5,898 nucleotides of DNA from CAYRGG01 sp964423745 (GTDB lineage Bacteria > Pseudomonadota > Gammaproteobacteria > Competibacterales > Competibacteraceae): contig CAYRGG010000126.1 of NCBI GenBank assembly GCA_964423745.1, forward strand, positions 1 to 5,898, written 5' to 3'. Both the position numbers and the translations under genes were made by a program. This document shows, one piece after another, positions 1-4,729 of the stretch (position 1 is its first letter; each line of letters begins with the position of its first letter). The notes under the pieces were generated by a model, which was not told where the DNA came from, searched no databases, and saw only the letters and a program-made list of their open reading frames with translations.

Positions 1-42
1 TACAAAGAGGCACACGAGGAAAGCGGTAAAGTAGATGCGTAA
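1..42 (+). CDS. 3' tail of a gene in the preceding integron cassette (partial)
   Basis: The first frame reads thirteen residues (YKEAHEESGKVDA) and then TAA at 40-42, six bases before the attC site at 48. A reading frame closing just ahead of attC in the array direction is the usual cassette layout, and this is the only support. The other two plus frames also stop within 35 bases. The peptide is hydrophilic and too short to assign to any family. The start and most of the gene lie outside the window. Confidence 0.4.
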   Translation, partial: YKEAHEESGKVDA

Positions 43-47
43 ACAAA

Positions 48-121
48 TGCTAACCACCAAATCAACCTGACCGCCATCGTCGCTAGCGCTCCTCGGCGAC
101 CGGTTATTTGGGGCGTTAGCC
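48..121 (+). other. Integron attC recombination site (first)
   Basis: The left outer box is TGCTAAC (48-54) and the right outer box is GTTAGCC (115-121), matching the GTTRRRY consensus. The inner arms pair as CCAAATCAACCTG against CGGTTATTTGG, leaving an unpaired C and an unpaired T on the left arm. Such extrahelical bases are typical of attC folding and strand choice. The tip holds a GTCGC/GCGAC hairpin (79-83 with 96-100). Total length is 74 bp, within the known attC range. Cleavage would fall between G115 and T116. The orientation puts the integrase to the left, outside the window. Confidence 0.87.
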
Positions 122-160
122 GTCAGCTCTCCAATATCCTACCGGGCACGCTAGACTCGT

Positions 161-1309
161 TCACTGCTTGCTGGCACTTTTTAAATCGTTGAGTTCTGAA
201 CAAGAATTTAGAACCGTCAAGAAAAACTCTTTGAAGCTGTGCCGTACCTGATTTCCGCGCTCTTCATATTCGGAAAATCGGTGCCCAAATATCAGATCAA
301 TCGACTCCCTTATTCTCGCTTCTTGATCGGGCGCACCTATGACTATCTTTGAGCTCAAGCAGAAAGACGTTCGGCGTCGAAGAATTCTATTCAGCAATTC
401 GTCCGTGGTTTGTCCGATCAATACATAGTTGTTTTTCTCTTGGAATTGCCGACTAAGGTCGCAAGTCTGAAATATGTCTATATCACCAAATCCACCGTAA
501 TTCTTTTGTCGCTTTCTGTATGAATTCAGGATCGCAAAATCCTTTACCAAAGGTCCACTATGTATAAATGGCACCTCTTGCGTGTCTTGAGTCTGGCCGG
601 ACATGTGCCTCTCGATCCTGCCCGAAAGCACAAAGGAAACATAGAACGGGACGAAGTATCTCAAAGGCATGTGCTTGGGCAATGAGTCTGCTGCAACACG
701 GAGAGGTATCTTGACTCCGAACTTGCTTTTCAAATCCGTCTCCCAGTTGCTTCTGTCGATTTCTTGAAGTAAATTTGTCAAATAATTCACGTCAGCCTCA
801 ACGTCACTCAGTCTGGTGCGCAGGTCCGACACGCTGTTAAATTCGATTGGCGTAATCGGCATCCTAGTGGGTGTGAGTATTCTGCGCAGATCTGCAAGAG
901 CCTCCGCCGTTTCTTCGTAAGTATGCAGTGACTTTCTTCCAACATGCTCGAATATCGCAGCCGGAGTGATTGCGAGCAGTGCTTCACGCATACTCCAGTC
1001 TTTCACAAAACTACAAAATACCGTATACGCTGCAGCCCTGATTGCTCTTACACCACCAGCGTCTCTGTGCTTGAAATCTTGTATGAGACTATTGTCGAGG
1101 ACAAGATAGACACGCCCATTTAGCTCACATCCGCTGGTGTAAGTGTGTCCAAATAGGTAAATCAGATCTAAAAAATCGTATGATTCTTTGACGCTATAGC
1201 TAAAAGTAAGATCTTTAATCTGTTCTTTGAGAAACTCTATGACATCGTCTGTGGGGTGCATTGAAGTTCCAGATGTTCCATTTGGATGAATTATACATTT
1301 CACAGACAA
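161..1309 (-). CDS. Cassette-encoded hypothetical protein with PIN-like nuclease motifs, opposite to array direction
   Basis: This 382-residue protein is not recognised as a named family. It has no signal peptide or evident membrane segment, so it is probably cytoplasmic. Acidic residues sit in contexts resembling a PIN-type nuclease: a hydrophobic strand ending in D72 (VYLVLDNSLIQDF), E121 in ITPAAIFEHVGR, D276/D278 in FGDIDIFQTCD, and D303 in YVLIGQTTDELL. About 150 residues separate the second and third motifs, far more than in small VapC toxins, so it would be a PIN-like fold with a large insert. RNase activity is inference only. The longest frame starts with TTG at 1309; an ATG at codon 17 (1261) would give 366 residues. 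Neither start has a strong Shine-Dalgarno, although GAGAAAGG lies about 18 nt before the TTG. It reads against the array, so it needs its own promoter, probably in 1310-1439. The open frame is strong evidence for a gene; the function is uncertain. Confidence 0.8.
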   Translation of the reverse strand: MSVKCIIHPNGTSGTSMHPTDDVIEFLKEQIKDLTFSYSVKESYDFLDLIYLFGHTYTSGCELNGRVYLVLDNSLIQDFKHRDAGGVRAIRAAAYTVFCSFVKDWSMREALLAITPAAIFEHVGRKSLHTYEETAEALADLRRILTPTRMPITPIEFNSVSDLRTRLSDVEADVNYLTNLLQEIDRSNWETDLKSKFGVKIPLRVAADSLPKHMPLRYFVPFYVSFVLSGRIERHMSGQTQDTQEVPFIHSGPLVKDFAILNSYRKRQKNYGGFGDIDIFQTCDLSRQFQEKNNYVLIGQTTDELLNRILRRRTSFCLSSKIVIGAPDQEARIRESIDLIFGHRFSEYEERGNQVRHSFKEFFLTVLNSCSELNDLKSASKQ

Positions 1310-1439
1310 GCTTATAGCGTAGAATAGCCTTTCTCGAAGTCGACAGCTAACGATGCGTTGGACTGTAAATAATCACATCAAGAAACTCATTCCTCCTAGA
1401 CTTTTCGCCAAGCATTCGGCATATGAGGTAATTTAATAT

Positions 1440-1490
1440 ATCTAACGTTTCTGAAGGTACGCACAGATCGGCTTCAGCACGTCGTTAATA
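1440..1490 (+). other. Possible short or degenerate attC site
   Basis: ATCTAAC (1440-1446) fits the RYYYAAC outer box. A perfect CTGAAG/CTTCAG stem (1451-1456 with 1472-1477) lies inside it, and TAACG pairs with CGTTA on the outside. The right box, GTTAATA (1484-1490), keeps the GTTA core but breaks the GTTRRRY consensus at its last two positions. The 51-bp length is at the short end for attC. In favour, a plus-strand reading frame begins at 1496, immediately after the presumed junction. An alternative left arm, AGCTAACGATGCG at 1345-1357, would make a site of about 147 bp with little internal pairing. This is a suggestion, not a firm call. Confidence 0.33.
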
Positions 1491-1495
1491 GCGAA

Positions 1496-1936
1496 ATGAA
1501 AATCGGAAAGTTATCATTGGTAAATAGAGGGTTGGATCTTGGTGGTAATCACCATGCACGGTTTGAAGAAAAGATCCAAAGAAAAACTGAAAAAGGCAAA
1601 ATTGGAGAAGAAATAGCTTGGCTAAAAAGGCTAAAGTTGTTTCGTGGTCGTTTTTGGTCAACCCTAACACTGAAAAGCGATGCAGAGTTATCCGAAGAAG
1701 CAAAGCGGCTTTTTCACAATGGTAAGTACGGTAAATTTTTGTTACTACAACATTTTTGCCTAGCAAGTACGAGAAAAACAGAGTTTTTCAGCGAATATCT
1801 TCAATTGCAAAGCAACGTATATATAAATCTAAGAAAGCCTAACCAGGCGCTCAACCCGACCGCTCGCTACGCTTACGGCGGGTTAGCTTGGTTGTTAGCC
1901 CATCAGTGGTTATCTGCTGAATCTTGCTACAATTAA
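1496..1936 (+). CDS. Unrecognised cassette protein, reading frame runs through attC
   Basis: This 146-codon frame starts with ATG about 10 bp after the putative cassette junction. It is rich in lysine, arginine and glutamate in its first half, followed by a mixed helical-looking stretch (SDAELSEEAKRLF, KYGKFLLLQHF). No known domain is recognised. From about residue 115 (NQALNPTARYAYGGL) the protein is simply translation of the attC site, and the frame closes 36 bp beyond it in the next cassette, so the C-terminus is probably not under selection. No Shine-Dalgarno precedes the ATG. An open frame this long is unlikely by chance in AT-leaning DNA, which is the main support. Another frame holds a lysine-rich peptide from 1554 with a better ribosome-binding site, so the true coding frame is not settled. 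Confidence 0.45.
   Translation: MKIGKLSLVNRGLDLGGNHHARFEEKIQRKTEKGKIGEEIAWLKRLKLFRGRFWSTLTLKSDAELSEEAKRLFHNGKYGKFLLLQHFCLASTRKTEFFSEYLQLQSNVYINLRKPNQALNPTARYAYGGLAWLLAHQWLSAESCYN
1837..1900 (+). other. Integron attC recombination site (second clear copy)
   Basis: The outer boxes are GCCTAAC (1837-1843) and GTTAGCC (1894-1900), matching RYYYAAC and GTTRRRY. The inner arms pair as GCTCAACCCG (1849-1858) with CGGGTTAGC, leaving one unpaired C on the left arm. An unpaired central spacer separates inner and outer arms, and CCG/CGG closes the tip. The length is 64 bp. Cleavage would fall between G1894 and T1895. It has the same orientation and identical right box as the first site, but the inner arms differ in sequence, which is normal for attC sites of unrelated cassettes. 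Confidence 0.87.
1925..1933 (+). promoter_or_regulatory. Extended -10 promoter element for the toxin-antitoxin pair
   Basis: TGCTACAAT at 1925-1933 matches the extended -10 form TGnTATAAT with a single mismatch. It lies 35 bp before the antitoxin ATG. The -35 region is poor; GTGGTT at 1906-1911 is the closest at a 16-bp spacing, which is tolerable with an extended -10. Because the site lies inside the cassette, it would let the pair be expressed far from the integron promoter. No operator palindrome was identified. Confidence 0.45.
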
Positions 1937-1967
1937 CATTATTTTTTCAAGCGCCGAGGGGAATGGC

Positions 1968-2198
1968 ATGAAGCGAGAGCAAATTGTTTCTCGGGACCCA
2001 GACGTGGTCAGTGGTGCCCTCGTTTTCGCAGGCACTCGGGTACCTGTTGAAATTCTCATTGATTATCTGAAAGCGGGTGACTCCCTTGACCGCTTCCTTA
2101 AGGGATTCCCTACGGTAACTCGCACACAGGCGGAAGCATTCTTAGAGAGGGCATTGGAGGCTATAAAGGTCGAGATGGATGAAACGCATCCTGCTTGA
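1968..2198 (+). CDS. DUF433 family antitoxin
   Basis: The 76-residue protein has the DUF433 (VapB-like) pattern: a D10-P11 start, then GALVFAGTRVPV (residues 16-27), a helix with LIDYLKAGDSLDRFL, and a FPTVTRTQAEAFLE segment (about 48-61) of helix-turn-helix type. Proteins of this family are usually encoded just before a DUF5615 PIN-like partner, and the same holds here. The expected role is to neutralise the toxin and repress the shared promoter. The start is firm: GAGGGG at 1956-1961 is 6 nt before the ATG. The last 20 nt overlap the toxin gene, indicating translational coupling. The length is normal for the family. Family identity is confident; actual toxin neutralisation is inferred from the pairing. 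Confidence 0.88.
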   Translation: MKREQIVSRDPDVVSGALVFAGTRVPVEILIDYLKAGDSLDRFLKGFPTVTRTQAEAFLERALEAIKVEMDETHPA

Positions 2199-2511
2199 CG
2201 AGAATATCGATAGTTTCCTAAAGGCGTTGTTTGCGCCCCAGTTTGGGGTCATGACAGTTCGTGAGCGTGGTTGGAACGGTAAGAAAAACAGAGAGTTATT
2301 GCGCTTAGCACAAAAAGAGTTCGATGTCTTCGTGACCATGGACCAGAACCTTGAACATCAACAAAATCTGAGGGGTCTGGATTTGGGGGTGGTTGTTCTC
2401 TACGCACGCAGCAATGCTTATCCACGGATAGCACCATTGATGACGAAGGTCAACGAGGTTGCAACGTTGATCCAAGTTGGCGAGGTCGTTCACATAAAGT
2501 GTATTAGCTAA
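2179..2511 (+). CDS. DUF5615 PIN-like toxin, C-terminus altered by IS insertion
   Basis: The protein is 110 residues as read. It opens with ILLDENI, giving acidic residues D7 and E8, followed by RERGWNGKKNRELL (about 28-41), FDVFVTMDQNL with D49 and D55, and a GVVVLYARSN strand (about 69-78). This order matches DUF5615/Mut7-C-like PIN proteins, presumed metal-dependent ribonucleases paired with DUF433 antitoxins. The ATG lies inside the antitoxin gene, and AAAGG at 2165-2169 is 9 nt upstream. If the IS begins at 2500, the last three codons (C-I-S) and the TAA come from the IS terminal repeat, so the native C-terminus is lost. The length is close to family norms and all motifs are intact, so activity may survive. 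Family call is confident; RNase activity is untested. Confidence 0.87.
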   Translation: MKRILLDENIDSFLKALFAPQFGVMTVRERGWNGKKNRELLRLAQKEFDVFVTMDQNLEHQQNLRGLDLGVVVLYARSNAYPRIAPLMTKVNEVATLIQVGEVVHIKCIS

Positions 2512-2528
2512 GATTTAATCTGACACTT
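2500..2528 (+). repeat. Left terminal inverted repeat of the IS
   Basis: Compared with the reverse complement of 3634-3662, 23 of 29 positions match. The match includes TGTA at the tip, AAGA at 2510-2513 and TTAATCTGACA at 2515-2525. The outer section is the most diverged. The repeat overlaps the last codons and stop of the toxin gene. Confidence 0.7.
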
Positions 2529-2563
2529 CTAGTAAACTGATGAGAAATAACGAGGAGTGTAAG

Positions 2564-3625
2564 ATGAACACTGAAGAAAAGATTATCAAGAACAAAGTGG
2601 GTCTTTTGACCTTAGCGGATATGTTAGGCAATGTCTCCCAAGCGTGCAAGGTGATGGGCTACTCGCGGGATAGTTTTTATCGGTTTAAGGAGTTATACGA
2701 TCACGGTGGTGAGCGGGCGTTGCAAGAGATCAGCCGCAAGAAACCGATTGTGGCCAACCGCGTGGCACCCGAAGTGGAGCAGGCGGTGGTGGAGTTTGCC
2801 ATCGAGCAGCCCGCCTTCGGGCAATTGCGGGTCTCTAACGAGTTGAAAAAGCGTGGGGTGTTTGTCTCCCCCGGCGGGGTGCGCTCGATTTGGCAGCGCC
2901 ATGACTTGGAGTGCTTCAAGAAGCGCCTCAAGGCGTTGGAGGCTAAAGTCGCCCAAGAGGGGGTAATTCTTACCGAAGACCAGCTTAAAGCCTTGGAGCG
3001 GGCGCGGGAAGAAAAACAAGCGCATGGTGAGATTGAAACCGAGCATCCGGGTTATCTCGTGGCTCAAGACACTTACTATGTGGGTACCGTAAAAGGTGTG
3101 GGACGGATCTACCAACAAACCGTGATAGACACCTACAGCAAAGTCGCCTTTGCCAAACTCTATGACCGCAAGAACGCCCTGGTCGCTGCCGATGTACTCA
3201 ACGATCGGGTGTTGCCTTGGTTTGAGGACCAAGATGTGCCCGTACTGCGAATGCTCACGGATCGTGGCACAGAATACTGTGGTAGCCGGGAACATCACGA
3301 GTATCAGCTGTATCTGGCCATTGAAGACATTGACCACACGAAGACTCGAGTGCGAAGTCCTCAGAGCAACGGTATCTGTGAACGCTTTCACAAAACCCAA
3401 GGCGAGGAGTTCTACAGCGTGGCGTTTCGCAAGAAACTCTACCGCACCCTCGATGAGCTACAGACTGATCTGGATGCGTGGCTCGCTTGGTATAATACCG
3501 AACGTACCCACGCAGGACGCTTCTGTTATGGCAAAACCCCGTGGCAGACCTTTGTGGAGACGAAACAGCTGGCTCAAGACAAACGCCTAGATAGGCACTA
3601 TCAGACACCCGGTGTCCCTGCCTGA
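2564..3625 (+). CDS. IS481-family transposase (DDE integrase-core)
   Basis: This is the transposase of the surrounding IS, cutting and joining DNA at the terminal repeats. The chosen ATG at 2564 gives 353 residues and has GAGGAG at 2552-2557, 6 nt upstream. An in-frame ATG at 2540 would add eight residues but has no clear ribosome-binding site. The N-terminus has a helix-turn-helix (NVSQACKVMGYSRDSFYRF, about 23-41) and a second winged-helix-like region to about residue 125. The catalytic core follows: D169 in LVAQDTYYVG, D233 in LTDRGTEYCG, and E273 in SPQSNGICERF, then WYNTERTH near the C-terminus. All three acidic residues are present and the frame is unbroken, so the enzyme is probably functional. 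There are 39 residues between the second D and the E, a little more than the usual 35. The gene converges on the hydrolase gene to its right. Confidence 0.9.
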   Translation: MNTEEKIIKNKVGLLTLADMLGNVSQACKVMGYSRDSFYRFKELYDHGGERALQEISRKKPIVANRVAPEVEQAVVEFAIEQPAFGQLRVSNELKKRGVFVSPGGVRSIWQRHDLECFKKRLKALEAKVAQEGVILTEDQLKALERAREEKQAHGEIETEHPGYLVAQDTYYVGTVKGVGRIYQQTVIDTYSKVAFAKLYDRKNALVAADVLNDRVLPWFEDQDVPVLRMLTDRGTEYCGSREHHEYQLYLAIEDIDHTKTRVRSPQSNGICERFHKTQGEEFYSVAFRKKLYRTLDELQTDLDAWLAWYNTERTHAGRFCYGKTPWQTFVETKQLAQDKRLDRHYQTPGVPA

Positions 3626-3633
3626 TAGCTCTT

Positions 3634-3662
3634 AACTGTCAGATTAAGTCTTGACAACTACA
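3634..3662 (-). repeat. Right terminal inverted repeat of the IS
   Basis: Read on the minus strand it begins TGTAGTTGTCAAGACTTAAT, the counterpart of the left repeat at 2500-2528. It lies just downstream of the transposase stop. An imperfect hairpin (CTATCAG at 3598-3604 with CTGATAG at 3622-3628) spans the transposase stop codon just inside it, but no T-tract follows. Confidence 0.7.
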
Positions 3663-3682
3663 ATCAGGATAGTCAAAGCTTC

Positions 3683-4729
3683 TTAAGTAGCCGATTCTGC
3701 TGAACCCGAAAGCATGTGTCCCTGAGAGAAAGAGGATTTTTGGCAAAGGAACTCTTCCACATAGCGCACTATCGCTTCTAGCAACACCTCGCGGGGAAAG
3801 GCATTGCGATTGACTAATGTAGCGCCTAGCCAGGGGCACACCCGGGCAATGGGCAAGGTAATTGCCCAGTGATCAGCATTGACGTACCCAAGCAGTACGC
3901 TACCTGGAATAAGGCTATCGGAAAAGATCACTTGGCTGTCGTTACGCGGGTCCTGTTTAGCCAGCAACCGGTAGCTAAAACGCAGCGCTCTCGACACCGC
4001 CTCGGGCTTGGGTATGCCAGTAATGGAAAAATAGCTGATTTCAGCAGGTAGCGTATGTTGTTGCAGCCAAGTTTGGCGGATAACCGGTCTTAGACTTTCA
4101 AGGCTATAACCATCGCCGGTGGCGCAGTGATACAGCAGCAGCTTATCTACCAACCGCCATAGCCATGGTGCTTTGTCCGCCAAGGGAGTACCTCGAACCG
4201 TACCGGCAAGACTGACTACCGCGATGGTGCGCAGGCGCACCTGGGGGTAACGAATCAATGCCTCCAAAATATCAACCACGCCTTTGGAATAACCAATCAA
4301 CACCAAACGCTCATTAATGGGGTAATCACCGCTGGTTACTGCACTGTTGATTTGTGCAGCATTATGAGCGCTGCTGGAGCGCCCGCTTACCCAAATCACC
4401 GAGCAATTAAAACCATGCTGTTTTAAGTGCTCGCGGGCAAAAGCAAACGGGCTAAACAGGCTTTTAAAGCAGTCCGCCACCAAACCGGGGACGATGACAA
4501 TACGCAAGGGTAACCGTGATGGACCCAAATAAACCGGCTGTCCGCTTAGGGGGGGGTCTTCGAACAGTTGCACTAAAGCCTGTTCGCAGGGACGGTCGTC
4601 GGGTAATTGATGGCCATGGTCAGCCCGCACTGCTTGGTAGATTTCCCGAAACCGGCCCCGACCGTCTATAGCGTGGGCTATGTTTTCACACGCTTTACTC
4701 ATCCTCTTCGACAAGCTGCTCGATTTCAT
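3683..4729 (-). CDS. Alpha/beta hydrolase (lipase/esterase-like)
   Basis: The 348-residue protein has an alpha/beta-hydrolase layout. It has an early strand and oxyanion region, PLRIVIVPGLVAD (about 74-86), and a nucleophile elbow GYSKG (146-150) with S148. A VVSLAGTVRGTP segment (171-182) follows. Likely triad partners are D271 in FSDSLIPGS and H287 in YVNADHWAI. This suggests ester or lipid hydrolysis; the substrate is not evident. There is no signal peptide, so it is probably cytosolic. The longest start (ATG 4729) overlaps the upstream phosphatase by 35 nt. An ATG at codon 10 (4702) gives an 8-nt ATGAGTAA overlap with its stop, and either would allow translational coupling. The coding strand carries an eight-base C run at 4549-4556 that is prone to slippage or sequencing error. 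The stop lies about 20 bp from the IS, and no terminator hairpin is seen in the gap. Confidence 0.83.
   Translation of the reverse strand: MKSSSLSKRMSKACENIAHAIDGRGRFREIYQAVRADHGHQLPDDRPCEQALVQLFEDPPLSGQPVYLGPSRLPLRIVIVPGLVADCFKSLFSPFAFAREHLKQHGFNCSVIWVSGRSSSAHNAAQINSAVTSGDYPINERLVLIGYSKGVVDILEALIRYPQVRLRTIAVVSLAGTVRGTPLADKAPWLWRLVDKLLLYHCATGDGYSLESLRPVIRQTWLQQHTLPAEISYFSITGIPKPEAVSRALRFSYRLLAKQDPRNDSQVIFSDSLIPGSVLLGYVNADHWAITLPIARVCPWLGATLVNRNAFPREVLLEAIVRYVEEFLCQKSSFSQGHMLSGSAESAT

Larger units (their letters stand above)
116..1894 (+). mobile_element. Integron gene cassette region between two attC sites (one large or two smaller cassettes)
   Basis: This stretch runs from the cleavage point of the first clear attC (115/116) to that of the second (1894/1895), so it is bounded as exchangeable cassette DNA. 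It holds a minus-strand gene (161-1309) and a plus-strand frame (1496 onward). A weak attC-like fold at 1440-1490 would divide it into a cassette of about 1.37 kb and one of about 0.41 kb. If that fold is not functional, the whole is a single cassette of about 1.78 kb, large for the class. The 40 bp between the first attC and the minus-strand stop contain nothing recognisable. Confidence 0.7.
1895..2499 (+). mobile_element. Truncated toxin-antitoxin gene cassette, attC missing
   Basis: The cassette begins at the cleavage point of the second attC and carries a promoter-like site, an antitoxin gene and a toxin gene in the array direction. It is cut off by the insertion sequence at about 2500. 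No attC-like structure follows the toxin on either side of the IS, so the 3' end has been lost. Without its attC the cassette can no longer be excised as a unit and is fixed in place. Toxin-antitoxin cassettes with their own promoters are common in sedentary chromosomal integrons. Confidence 0.65.
2500..3662 (+). mobile_element. IS481-family insertion sequence, about 1.16 kb
   Basis: The element is bounded by imperfect inverted repeats, both starting TGTA, and contains one complete DDE transposase gene reading rightward. The repeat core, AAGAYTTAATCTGACA, is nearly perfect; the outer ten bases are more diverged, so the ends could be a few bases off. A right end at 3656 (TGTCAAGA...) is the main alternative. 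Length and single-ORF structure fit the IS481 group. No target-site duplication is visible between the flanks CACATAAAG and AATCAGGATAG. The element interrupts a toxin-antitoxin cassette on the left and stops about 20 bp short of a hydrolase gene on the right. Confidence 0.8.

Noticed and set aside
1310..1340. Promoter for the minus-strand cassette gene
   Set aside because: TTAGCT and TATTCT on the minus strand are 18 bp apart, but both match consensus poorly and the candidate would overlap the region of the weak ribosome-binding site. It is too weak to annotate.
1345..1492. Long attC of about 147 bp beginning at AGCTAAC
   Set aside because: The left arm AGCTAACGATGCG partly mirrors CGTCGTTAATAGC, but the interior lacks the expected extended pairing and the length exceeds the usual attC range. 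The shorter 1440-1490 fold is the better candidate.
2693..3400. Long minus-strand open frame of 235 codons inside the transposase
   Set aside because: It lies wholly within the transposase gene, has no recognisable domain and no convincing ribosome-binding site. Antisense open frames are common opposite GC-rich coding sequence.
3598..3628. Hairpin around the transposase stop as a terminator
   Set aside because: The CTATCAG/CTGATAG stem and the inner GACACC/GGTGTC palindrome are real, but no T-tract follows in either direction, so an intrinsic terminator is not supported.
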